A stretch of DNA of 35,261 nt, from assembly GCA_020430845.1 (NCBI GenBank), contig JAGQJA010000057.1, positions 1 through 35,261 on the forward strand, in the 5' to 3' direction. The DNA comes from Myxococcales bacterium. GTDB taxonomy: Bacteria > Myxococcota_A > Polyangia > Polyangiales > Polyangiaceae. The position numbers and the translations under genes were made by a program. Below are positions 1 to 7,058 of this stretch, piece after piece. Each line of letters starts with the position of its first letter. Position 1 is the stretch's first letter. A model generated the notes under the pieces. That model saw only the letters and a list, made by a program, of their open reading frames with translations. It searched no databases and was not told the DNA's origin.

Positions 1-1263
1 CGCGGGAGAGAGAGAGGGAGGGAGCGCGGGCGCGCGAGGGAGCGCCGGGGCTTGCGCTTGCGCGACGGCCGCGATGACGGGCGCTCTCGCCATGACGGGC
101 GCGGGGGCGAGGGCCGGCGCTTGGGGCGCGGTGGCGGTCTCGGCCGAGGCCGCGCGCACGCCCGGCGGTGTGCCCTTCTTGCTCGCGTCGCCGAGCACGA
201 TCACGAAGAGGGCCGCGGCGGCGGCGGCCGCGAGCACGCCCGCGCGGCGCCACTTGGGGCGTACGGGTGCAGGCGCCGGCGACGCGACCGACGCGTGCGC
301 CGGCCGTTGCGTCGCGAGGGCGACGCGGAGGCGCGACTGGAGCTCGGTGTGCTCGGGGGACTGCGTGCCGAGGACGAACGCGGCGACCTCGAGCTCGGTC
401 GCGTAGAGCCCCAGCGTGACCATCGCCGACTCGATCGCCGCGCGCATCTCGTCGGCCGAGCCGAAGCGCGCGTCGGCAGACGGCGTGAGCGAGCGCGCGA
501 TGATCCGCGCGACGGGCTCGGGCACGTGGTCGGGCACCGCCACCTCACGGAACGTGAGGAGATCGTGCAAGATCGCCAGATCGTTGGCGCCCTCGAACGC
601 GGGGCGGCCCGTGACGAGGTGATAGAGCACGGCCCCGAGCGCGAACAGATCGGCGCGCCGGTCGAGCTTGGAGCTGAGCGCCTGCTCGGGCGCCATGTAG
701 CGGACCTTGCCCTTGAGGCCGCCCGAGCTCGTCGTATCGCCCGAGAGTCGCTCACGCGCCTTGGCGACGCCGAAGTCGATGACCTTGGTGACCCCGTCGC
801 TCGAGAGCAAGATGTTGTGCGGGGACACGTCCCGGTGCACGAGGTCGAGGGGGCGGCCCTGGTCGTCGGTCAGCTCGTGCGCGGCGTGCAGCCCCGCGCA
901 CGCGTCGGCGACGATGCGCAGCGCGACGCCGAGGGGAGCGAGCGCTTGACGCGCCTCGAGGTTCCCGAGCAGCTCTCGCAGCGACGGCCCGTCGACCCAC
1001 TCCATGACGATGAACGGAGCGCCGGCGTCCTCTGCGGTGTCGAGCACGGTCGCCACGTTGCGGTGGCGGATCTTCGAGGCGAGGCGGGCTTCGTCGACGA
1101 GCATCTCGCGCGCGCGCGGATCGCGAAGCTGCTCCTCTTTCATCGTCTTGATGGCGCGCAGCGACCCCGTGGCGGCGTGCCGCGCGAGCCACACCTCACC
1201 CATGCCGCCCCCGCCGAGGCGGCAGAGCGTCCGGTAGCTGTGGGAGCTGGAGCCCTCGAGCAT
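1..1263 (-). CDS. Ser/Thr protein kinase, membrane-anchored (3' end cut by window)
   Basis: Eukaryote-like (Hanks-type) Ser/Thr kinase; the first 421 residues are in the window and the reading frame runs off base 1. Visible: glycine-rich loop GGGGMGEVW at about residues 17-25, the ATP-binding Lys at 39 (AIK), catalytic loop HRDVSPHNILL starting at residue 143, DFG at 163-165 (DFGVAKA) and APE at 191-193. All catalytic residues are present, so an active kinase is expected. A kinase C-lobe ends near residue 280; a linker follows, then one membrane segment at about 342-358 (Ala-rich, ending LFVIVLG), then a Pro/Ala-rich tail that continues beyond the window. HRDVSPxN is the catalytic-loop variant usual in myxobacterial kinases. 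The ATG at 1263 puts the kinase domain close to the N-terminus. The gene is divergent from the FHA-domain regulator at 1447; FHA domains bind phosphothreonine, so a functional link is plausible but inferred. Confidence 0.93.
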   Translation of the reverse strand, partial: MLEGSSSHSYRTLCRLGGGGMGEVWLARHAATGSLRAIKTMKEEQLRDPRAREMLVDEARLASKIRHRNVATVLDTAEDAGAPFIVMEWVDGPSLRELLGNLEARQALAPLGVALRIVADACAGLHAAHELTDDQGRPLDLVHRDVSPHNILLSSDGVTKVIDFGVAKARERLSGDTTSSGGLKGKVRYMAPEQALSSKLDRRADLFALGAVLYHLVTGRPAFEGANDLAILHDLLTFREVAVPDHVPEPVARIIARSLTPSADARFGSADEMRAAIESAMVTLGLYATELEVAAFVLGTQSPEHTELQSRLRVALATQRPAHASVASPAPAPVRPKWRRAGVLAAAAAAALFVIVLGDASKKGTPPGVRAASAETATAPQAPALAPAPVMARAPVIAAVAQAQAPALPRAPALPPSLSPA

Positions 1264-1446
1264 GCCGTCTGCGCTTCAAGGTTCGTTCCATGATCCCGTC
1301 GCACATCCAACCACCTGCGGAACCACACGAATGGGCGCAGAAAAGACGCTTCGAGCGCCTCGTCGCGCGCCGAGGGCAACGCGGACTGATGGAGCGGGCA
1401 CTCGGATCCGGTGATCCACGAGCCGTCCGGCGCTACGCTCGCGCCG
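1264..1446. promoter_or_regulatory. divergent intergenic region, kinase / FHA regulator
   Basis: 183 bases separate the two divergent start codons and must hold both promoters. On the plus strand TACGCT (1434-1439) lies 7 bases before the ATG at 1447. I see no equally clear hexamer for the kinase direction and no obvious operator. Confidence 0.5.
1434..1439 (+). promoter_or_regulatory. -10-like hexamer, leaderless start of FHA regulator
   Basis: TACGCT is followed by 7 bases and then ATG at 1447, so transcription would start at or next to the start codon. No Shine-Dalgarno sequence precedes this ATG. One member of a window-wide pattern. Confidence 0.45.
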
Positions 1447-2730
1447 ATGAGCGAGGCCACCGTCCGCGCGCCCAAGCGCGCCCTCACCGTCCTCAAGGAG
1501 CCCGCCTTCCACCTGCGCGTGCAGCAAGGGCCCGACGCGGGCACCACGTTCGTGCTCGAGGGCACCCAGGCGCCGCGCGTGCTGCTCGGCACGAGCCCCA
1601 CGTGCGACTTTCGCATGACGGATCGGCGTGTCTCCCGCCGTCACCTCTGCCTGGAGCTCGTGGGGGGCGCGGTGCGCGTGACGGATCTGGGCTCGACCAA
1701 CGGCACGACGATCCGCGGCGTATCGATCCGCGAGGCGACGCTGCGTGGTGACGAGACGTTGGAGATCGGCGACACCGTCATACATGTGGGCATCGACGCG
1801 GAGGGCGCAAAGCCCTTCATCTCGGACGCGACGGGCTTCGGGCGACTCGTCGGTCACAGCGTCGCGATGCGGCGCCTCTACCCCACGTTCGCCAAGCTCG
1901 CCGCCAGCGACGTGCCGGTGGTGATCGAGGGCGAGACCGGCGTGGGCAAGGAGCTGCTCGCCGAGTGTCTGCACGAGCAGGGCCCGCGCGCCGAAAAGCC
2001 GTTCGTCGTGTTCGACTGCGCCGCCGCCACGCAGGGCGAGGGCGCGCTGCGGGCCGCGGTCGCCGAGGCCGAGGGCGGGACGCTCGTGCTCGACGAGATC
2101 GCCGAGCTCGACGCGGCGCTCCAGCCGCTGCTCTTGCGCGCCGTCGACAAGGGCGAGCTGCAGCGCGCCGACGGAAGCGTCGATCGCATCGACGTGCGCT
2201 TCATCGCGACCACGCGCCGCGATCTCGATCGCGAGGCCGAGGCCGGGCGGGTGCGTGACGATCTGTACTTTCGACTCGCCGTCGCGCGCGTCGAGATCCC
2301 CCCGCTGCGCCAGCGCGCCGAGGACATCCGCGTGCTCGCCCTCCACTACTGGGCGGCGCTCGGCGGCGCCGAGGCCGGCATGCCCGCGAGCGCGCTCGCG
2401 CGCTTCGAAGCGCACAGGTGGCCGGGCAACGTACGAGAGCTCGAGAACGCCGTCTCCCGCGTCGTGACCCTGGGCGAAGCGTTGCCCGAGCGGGCGAGCA
2501 CCCAGACGCCCGCGGCCGCGCCGACGACGGGCGGCGACTACCTCGACCGCGTGATCGGTGAGGGCCTGCCCCTCACGCGCGCGCGAGAGAAGGTCGTCGA
2601 CGAGTTCGAGCGCCGCTACGTCGAGGCAGCGTTCGAACAGAACGAGCGCAACGTCACCAAGGCGGCCGCAGCGTCCGGCATCGCGCGGCGTTACTTCCGC
2701 GCCCTGCGCGCGCGCCAGCGCTCGAGCTGA
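1447..2730 (+). CDS. FHA - AAA+ (bEBP-type) - Fis regulator lacking GAFTGA loop
   Basis: Transcription regulator of 427 residues. Order: N-terminal FHA domain (about residues 20-110; VSRRH and DLGSTNGT motifs, the phosphothreonine-binding loops); an AAA+ domain of the bacterial enhancer-binding family (Walker A GETGVGKE near 162, Walker B LVLDEI near 213-218, then DDLYFRLAVARVEIPPLRQR and WPGNVRELEN); and a C-terminal Fis-like helix-turn-helix (NVTKAAAASGIARRYF). Family members contact sigma-54 through a GAFTGA loop between Walker A and B. Here the stretch from GETGVGK to DEI is 57 residues against about 74 in NtrC, and the whole ESELFGHEKGAFTGA region is missing. ATP binding looks intact, but ordinary sigma-54 activation is unlikely. 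The ATG at 1447 is preferred over the in-frame GTG at 1411 because it begins right before the conserved part and follows a -10-like hexamer. It is divergent from a Ser/Thr kinase, a plausible source of the phosphothreonine signal. Confidence 0.92.
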   Translation: MSEATVRAPKRALTVLKEPAFHLRVQQGPDAGTTFVLEGTQAPRVLLGTSPTCDFRMTDRRVSRRHLCLELVGGAVRVTDLGSTNGTTIRGVSIREATLRGDETLEIGDTVIHVGIDAEGAKPFISDATGFGRLVGHSVAMRRLYPTFAKLAASDVPVVIEGETGVGKELLAECLHEQGPRAEKPFVVFDCAAATQGEGALRAAVAEAEGGTLVLDEIAELDAALQPLLLRAVDKGELQRADGSVDRIDVRFIATTRRDLDREAEAGRVRDDLYFRLAVARVEIPPLRQRAEDIRVLALHYWAALGGAEAGMPASALARFEAHRWPGNVRELENAVSRVVTLGEALPERASTQTPAAAPTTGGDYLDRVIGEGLPLTRAREKVVDEFERRYVEAAFEQNERNVTKAAAASGIARRYFRALRARQRSS

Positions 2731-2788
2731 CGTCGGCTCGGCGCGATCCCACCGGCGTCGGCGCGCCCATGGGGTGTGCGTTCACCAC

Positions 2789-2808
2789 GCGTCACCCGCG
2801 GGTGACGC
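2789..2808. promoter_or_regulatory. 20-bp perfect palindrome
   Basis: gcgtcacccgcgggtgacgc reads the same on both strands without a loop. It lies 59 bases after the stop codon of the FHA regulator and about 300 bases before trpE. A loop-free palindrome fits a dimeric regulator's operator better than a terminator, and no T tract follows. The binding protein is unknown. Confidence 0.5.
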
Positions 2809-2890
2809 CGCGCGCCGCAGCTCCTCGCATTTGTGCGCAGATTCGCGCTCGAGGAGCGGGCACGGCCGTTGCTCTATGCGAAGGCGTGAA

Positions 2891-2929
2891 CGGCGGTCTC
2901 GCAAAACGGCTCCCCCATGCGGACCGCCG
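2891..2929. other. inverted repeat in trpE leader
   Basis: CGGCGGTC (2891-2898) and GACCGCCG (2922-2929) are perfect 8-base arms around a 23-base loop. On a transcript through the leader they could pair, upstream of the stronger hairpin at 3019-3059. Confidence 0.35.
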
Positions 2930-3018
2930 GCGCGAGCGGGTCGTCGCTCTCGGAGCGCTCTCCATTCCAGGGGGAGACGCGCGCCCGGGGTCGAACGACC
3001 GCTCGCGTGTCGATCACA

Positions 3019-3059
3019 CCAACGCGCCGCGCGGAGATGGGCCCCGCGCGGCGCGTTGG
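3019..3059 (+). promoter_or_regulatory. 16-bp perfect hairpin upstream of trpE
   Basis: The arms 3019-3034 and 3044-3059 are perfectly complementary over 16 bases, with a 9-base loop (agatgggcc). The hairpin ends 53 bases before the trpE ATG. It lacks the following T tract of an intrinsic terminator. It could be an attenuator-like or protein-binding RNA structure, or the end of an upstream transcription unit. Confidence 0.55.
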
Positions 3060-3112
3060 GACGGTCGACGGCTATAGGCGAGAGCGGGCGCGTTTGGTAC
3101 GACGTGGCGACC

Positions 3113-4546
3113 ATGAGCGCCACCACGGTCACGCGAACGCTCGTCGCCGATGGGCTGACCCCGGTGCGCGCCTACGCGGCCCTCCGCGCCGCGGCTCCCG
3201 AGTCGGCGTCGTTCCTGCTCGAGAGCGTCGTCGGCGCAGAGCGATGGGGACGCTACAGCGTGCTCGGCTATCGCCCGCGCTGGGAGGCGACACTGCACCG
3301 CGACGGGTGGAAGGTCGAGCCCGAGGAGATGGGCGCGCGTCTCTCTCCCGACGGAGACGCCATCGCGCAGATCCGCCCGCTGCTCGACGACGGCGGGCCG
3401 GCGGCGCGCCCCCACGAGAGCACCGCCGAGCGCTTCGCCGGCGCACACGTGGGCTACCTCGCGTGGGACATCGTCCACCTCGTCGAGAAGGTCCCGCCCG
3501 GCGCCGACGACACGTGGAGCGATCACTACGTCCCCATCGCGCGCCTGCTCGGCGGCGCGACCGTGGTGGTGTTCGACGGGCTCACGCAGACGGTCACCGT
3601 CGCGGGCCCCACGGCCGAGGACGTCGACCGGGCGATCGCCGACATGCGCGCCGACGTCACGCTCCGCGACATCCGCGTCCCCGATCGCTCCGACCTCCCG
3701 CGCCAGGTCCGCACCGACCTCGACGACGCCGCGTTCAAGGAGCGCGTGCTCCGCGCCAAGGAGTACATCGCCGCCGGCGACGCGTTCCAGATCGTCGTCG
3801 CGCGCACGTTCACCGTTCCGCGCGAGGGTCGCGATCCGTTCGACGTCTACCGCGCGATGCGCGTGCTCAACCCTTCGCCGTACATGTACTACCTCGACTT
3901 TCCGGCGAAAGAAGGCGTCCCGCCGCTCCAGATCGCGGGCGCGAGCCCCGAGACGATGGTGCGCCTCGACGCCGGGCAGATGACGGTGCGACCGCTCGCC
4001 GGCACGCGCAGGCGCGGCGCGACCGACGAAGAGGACGCCAAGCTCGCCGAAGAGCTCCTCGCCGATCCCAAGGAGCGCGCCGAGCACGTCATGCTCATCG
4101 ACCTCGGCCGCAACGACGTGGGGCGCGTGGCCGAGACCGGCTCGGTCACGATGGTCCGGCAGATGGAGATCGAGCGCTACTCGCACGTCATGCACATCGT
4201 GAGCGAGGTGCGCGGGCGCGTCCCCGAGGGCACGCCTCCGCTCGAGGTCCTCCGCGCGGCCTTCCCTGCCGGCACGCTCTCGGGCGCGCCCAAGGTGCGC
4301 GCGATGCAGATCATCCGCGAGCTCGAGGCGCGGCCGCGCGGCATCTATGGTGGCGCCATCGGCTACGTGACGGCCTCGGGAGACCTCGACTTCGCGATCG
4401 CGATCCGCACGCTCATCTGCAAGGGCGAGCAGCTCGAGGTGACGGCAGGCGCAGGCATCGTCGAGGCGAGCGATCCGCAGGCCGAGGCCGACGAGACCCG
4501 CACGAAGGCGCGCGGCGTGCTCTGCGCGATCGAGGCGGCGGGGTGA
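3113..4546 (+). CDS. trpE: anthranilate synthase component I
   Basis: Converts chorismate plus ammonia (from glutamine through TrpG) to anthranilate, the first step of tryptophan synthesis. The protein has 477 residues. Motifs: LLES near the N-terminus (the tryptophan feedback site of TrpE), GASPE, PLAGTRRRG, LIDLGRNDVGRVAETGSV, FPAGTLSGAPKVRAM and GIYGGAIGYV. PLAGT rather than the PIKGT of PabB favours TrpE over aminodeoxychorismate synthase. The ATG at 3113 is chosen because homology begins just after it; the frame is open further upstream, but that part is Arg-rich and not protein-like. No trpG, trpD or trpC follows: the next gene encodes a DUF1513 protein and overlaps the last bases. A long leader with a strong hairpin precedes the gene, so leader-based control is possible. 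TACGAC lies 9 bases before the ATG, a weaker candidate for a near-leaderless start. Confidence 0.95.
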   Translation: MSATTVTRTLVADGLTPVRAYAALRAAAPESASFLLESVVGAERWGRYSVLGYRPRWEATLHRDGWKVEPEEMGARLSPDGDAIAQIRPLLDDGGPAARPHESTAERFAGAHVGYLAWDIVHLVEKVPPGADDTWSDHYVPIARLLGGATVVVFDGLTQTVTVAGPTAEDVDRAIADMRADVTLRDIRVPDRSDLPRQVRTDLDDAAFKERVLRAKEYIAAGDAFQIVVARTFTVPREGRDPFDVYRAMRVLNPSPYMYYLDFPAKEGVPPLQIAGASPETMVRLDAGQMTVRPLAGTRRRGATDEEDAKLAEELLADPKERAEHVMLIDLGRNDVGRVAETGSVTMVRQMEIERYSHVMHIVSEVRGRVPEGTPPLEVLRAAFPAGTLSGAPKVRAMQIIRELEARPRGIYGGAIGYVTASGDLDFAIAIRTLICKGEQLEVTAGAGIVEASDPQAEADETRTKARGVLCAIEAAG

Positions 4547-5601
4547 CGGGCGCGGCGCGCCTCGGCGTGCTCGTCGGCGGCTCCAAGCACGGCCGCGCCG
4601 ACGGGTCGGTCACCTTCTCGCTCGACCTGCTCGACCTCGACGGCGAAGGCCTCCGCGTCATCGAGCTCGACTTCCTCCCGCACGGCTTCGCGACCATGCC
4701 CGCGAGGCCCGCGGTGGCCGCGCTCTTCGAGAAGCGCGGTCCTCATGCTTGCCTCGTCGAGCTCACCACCGGACGCGCTCGCCCGATCGCCGCCGGAGAG
4801 CGGCGCGCGTTCTACGGGCACGGCGTGTTCTCGCCCGACTCGCGATACATCTACGGCGTCGAGATCGACACCGACACGCACGAGGGGCTGCTCGTCATCC
4901 GCGAGGCGTCGACTGCCAGGCCGCTCGCCGAGATGAAGACCTACGGCAAGAACCCGCACGAGTGCCTGCTCCTCTCCGACGGCGCCACGCTCGCGATCAC
5001 CAACGGCGGCGGCCCGCTGGGCGACACGTCGGCCGACGCCGCGCCGTGCGTCACGTTCGTCGACCTCGAGAGCCGCAAGCTGATCGAGCGCGTGCCCCTG
5101 TCCGACCCGCGTATCAACGCGGGGCACGTCGCCGTCGGAGACGACGGCGCGATCGCGGTCGTCTCCGCGCCGCGCGAGGGCCTGCGCGAGACCGAGGACG
5201 ACGGCGGCTTTAGCCTCGGCCACCGCGGCGCCGGCCTCCCGCTCGACAAGCGCCCTGCCCCACGCGCGGGCGCGTACGTCGGCGAGTCGCTGAGCGTCGC
5301 CATCCACGAGCCCACCGGCACCGCGCTCGCCACGCACCCGTGGGGCGGAGCGCTCAGCCTCTGGCGCGTCGGCGACGGGGAGCTGCTCGCCTCGTTCGAC
5401 CTGGAGTCGCCGCGCGGCGTCGCCGTCACGCTCGACGGGCGGTACTTCGTCGTCTCTCACGGCAAAGACGGCGCAGTCAGCCTGCTCGACCCGAGCGCCC
5501 GCGCGTTCGTCGCGGGGAGCACGCGCAACATCGGGCGGTTCACGGGATCACATGTATACACATGGAACCCCGTCCCCGAGCTCGCCTTCGGCGTCGCGTA
5601 G
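4543..5601 (+). CDS. DUF1513-family beta-propeller protein
   Basis: Protein of 352 residues that resembles the DUF1513 (COG3490) family, predicted seven-bladed YncE-like beta-propellers, often exported and sometimes found beside iron-uptake genes. Family-like stretches: GHGVFSPDSRYIYGVEID, NPHECLLLSDGATLAITNGG, INAGHVAVGDDGAIAVVS and YVGESLSVAIHEPTG. No convincing signal peptide is visible from the chosen start. GTG at 4543 overlaps the trpE stop as GTGA, typical of translational coupling, and the gene-like sequence begins there. Coupling to trpE is unusual for this family; the partner or substrate is unknown. It is convergent with the vWA lipoprotein gene at 5639 with only 37 bases between them. 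Confidence 0.8.
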   Translation: MTGAARLGVLVGGSKHGRADGSVTFSLDLLDLDGEGLRVIELDFLPHGFATMPARPAVAALFEKRGPHACLVELTTGRARPIAAGERRAFYGHGVFSPDSRYIYGVEIDTDTHEGLLVIREASTARPLAEMKTYGKNPHECLLLSDGATLAITNGGGPLGDTSADAAPCVTFVDLESRKLIERVPLSDPRINAGHVAVGDDGAIAVVSAPREGLRETEDDGGFSLGHRGAGLPLDKRPAPRAGAYVGESLSVAIHEPTGTALATHPWGGALSLWRVGDGELLASFDLESPRGVAVTLDGRYFVVSHGKDGAVSLLDPSARAFVAGSTRNIGRFTGSHVYTWNPVPELAFGVA

Positions 5602-5638
5602 GCCTCGCCCGGAGCGAGCCGATCGCCCGCGCGAGCCG

Positions 5639-6994
5639 TCAGCTGCCGAGGCAGCCGAGGAGCACGTCCACCTTCGCGTTCGGATCGGCCTGCACCGCCG
5701 TGCACTGCGCGGGGCAGAGGCGGATCTCGGTCGGCGCCGCGTTGTTGTCGTAGTACCAGCCGTTGGCCACGCACGCGGCCTGGTTCGTGACGCGGGTGAG
5801 CTTCTGCGCGGGCGGGACGCCGTTGGCGCGGTACTCGACGGTGACGTTGTCGGGGTTGATGATGCCCGCGTCCGTCGTGGGCATCGCGTACGTGCAGCCC
5901 ACGGCAGACGCCTGGATCTGCTTGAGGGCCTCGGCGAACACGGCGCCGTTTCCGTCGCCGACGTTCCAGTGCTTGCACGTCCCGGCGCCGTTGCCACACG
6001 TGTTGGTGATGCCGCCGATGTTGCTCGCATGGCTCGGCGCGTTGCCGCCGCCCGCGATCGTCTCGAGGCGATCGAACGACGCGCCGGTCATGCCGATGAC
6101 GAACGTGCGGATGCCCGTCGCCGTGAAGTGCGCCTGCAAGATGTCGCGGAGCGTGTTGTCGTTCGTGTTGCAGGTCTGCGGGTTGCCGTCGGTGATCAGG
6201 ATGCCGATGGTGATGCGCCCCGCGCGCTGGTTGACGGCGCGCCCGGTGAAGCCGGTGATGCCGCGCAGCGCGCCCTCGGTGGGCGTGTTCGTGCTGGGGC
6301 TGTGGCTGTTGAGCGACGAGTCGAAGACGTTGGACGGCAGCGTGACGTAGCCGTTGCCCGCGGCGGGGATCTCGGCGGTGTTGTAGCCCGAGCCGTTGGA
6401 GCACGAGGCGCCGTTCAGCGCGAAGTATTGGAGCGCCGCGCCGTTGCCCGTGGCGCCGGCGGACTTGAAGTAGCTCGAGAGCGCGTTGATCGCACGACAC
6501 CACTTGGAGGCCGTGTTCTGTCCGATGTTGCAGTCTGTGCCCATGCTGCCCGACTGGTCGAGCATGACGAACATGTCGAGCGGCTTGAGCGTGGCCGTCG
6601 CCGACGTCTGCGCGCACGCCGAGTCGCCTGTGAGGGAGCTGTCTCGCACCGGCGCGTCGTAGGTGAACTGCACGTCGGGCAGGTTGGCGTCGACCCCGCC
6701 GCTCGACCCGCTCGACCCGCTGCTGCCGCTCGACCCGCTAGAGCCGCTGCTGCCGCTCGACCCGTCGGCGCCGCTCGATCCGCTCGACCCGCTGGTGCCA
6801 CTCGACCCGCTCGTGCCACTCGACCCGCTCGTGCCGCTCGACCCGCTGGCGCCGCTCGATCCGCTCGAGCCTCCCGCGTCGTCGCCGGTCGCCCCGGTCT
6901 CATCACTGCTGCCGCAACCCGCGGCTGCCGTCGATGCGACGACACCCGCGAGCGAGGCCGTCGCCAACACTCGCGTGACCCAAGTACGCCCCAT
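5639..6994 (-). CDS. vWA-domain lipoprotein, Ser-Gly linker
   Basis: Predicted outer-envelope lipoprotein of 451 residues. Signal peptide with lipobox STAAAGC near residue 26; then a low-complexity linker of Gly-Ser-Ser triplets (about residues 42-100); then a von Willebrand factor A domain with the MIDAS motif DQSGSMGTD; and a Cys-containing C-terminal part (GCTYAMP, WYYDN, LCPAQC, LLGCLGS). vWA domains bind protein ligands through a metal ion. The C-terminal part is clearly paralogous to that of the divergent gene at 7059: both have an IGC/VGC-Y or F-x-hydrophobic-P start, a GWxY segment, an LCxxxCT segment and a final LGC. Together they form a duplicated pair. The ATG at 6994 sits 7 bases after TATCAT with TTGAGA 16 bases further up, suggesting a leaderless transcript. 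The ligand and role are unknown. Confidence 0.9.
   Translation of the reverse strand: MGRTWVTRVLATASLAGVVASTAAAGCGSSDETGATGDDAGGSSGSSGASGSSGTSGSSGTSGSSGTSGSSGSSGADGSSGSSGSSGSSGSSGSSGSSGGVDANLPDVQFTYDAPVRDSSLTGDSACAQTSATATLKPLDMFVMLDQSGSMGTDCNIGQNTASKWCRAINALSSYFKSAGATGNGAALQYFALNGASCSNGSGYNTAEIPAAGNGYVTLPSNVFDSSLNSHSPSTNTPTEGALRGITGFTGRAVNQRAGRITIGILITDGNPQTCNTNDNTLRDILQAHFTATGIRTFVIGMTGASFDRLETIAGGGNAPSHASNIGGITNTCGNGAGTCKHWNVGDGNGAVFAEALKQIQASAVGCTYAMPTTDAGIINPDNVTVEYRANGVPPAQKLTRVTNQAACVANGWYYDNNAAPTEIRLCPAQCTAVQADPNAKVDVLLGCLGS
6697..6870 (-). repeat. minisatellite coding the Gly-Ser linker
   Basis: Degenerate 9- and 18-base units built from ccgctcgac and ccgctggtg-like words, coding Ser-Gly-(Ser/Thr/Ala) triplets in the minus-strand lipoprotein. 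Such arrays can change length by slippage without breaking the frame. Confidence 0.8.
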
Positions 6995-6997
6995 GTG

Positions 6998-7029
6998 TAG
7001 AATGATACCCGGGCGGTAACGCTTCTCAA
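6998..7029. promoter_or_regulatory. overlapping divergent promoters of the vWA pair
   Basis: Minus strand: -35 TTGAGA (plus-strand 7024-7029), 16-base spacer, -10 TATCAT (7002-7007), then 7 bases to the ATG at 6994. Plus strand: GTGACC at 6975-6980, 17-base spacer, -10 TAGAAT at 6998-7003, for the gene at 7059. The two -10 boxes share bases, so the two promoters should compete for polymerase. Confidence 0.6.
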
Positions 7030-7058
7030 AGAAGCGCGAGCGTGGAGGAGGCAGAAAA

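Larger units (their letters stand above)
2731..3112. other. intergenic region and trpE leader with inverted repeats
   Basis: 382 bases without a supported gene between the FHA regulator and trpE. It holds a 20-base perfect palindrome (2789-2808), an 8-base-arm inverted repeat (2891-2898 with 2922-2929) and a 16-base-arm perfect hairpin (3019-3059). A possible leader ORF from the ATG at 2769 has no Trp codons in its early part, so a classical trp attenuator peptide is not evident. Confidence 0.7.

Noticed and set aside
52-1293. 413-codon open frame on the plus strand at the left edge
   Set aside because: Antisense of the Ser/Thr kinase; the minus-strand frame shows every kinase motif and runs off the window edge.
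2769-3077. Small ORF in the trpE leader as a Trp attenuator peptide
   Set aside because: It lacks a cluster of Trp codons near the hairpin and its composition is not protein-like.
6697-6870. Regular short repeats that could suggest a CRISPR array
   Set aside because: The units are 9-18 bases, have no unique spacers and code an in-frame Gly-Ser linker.
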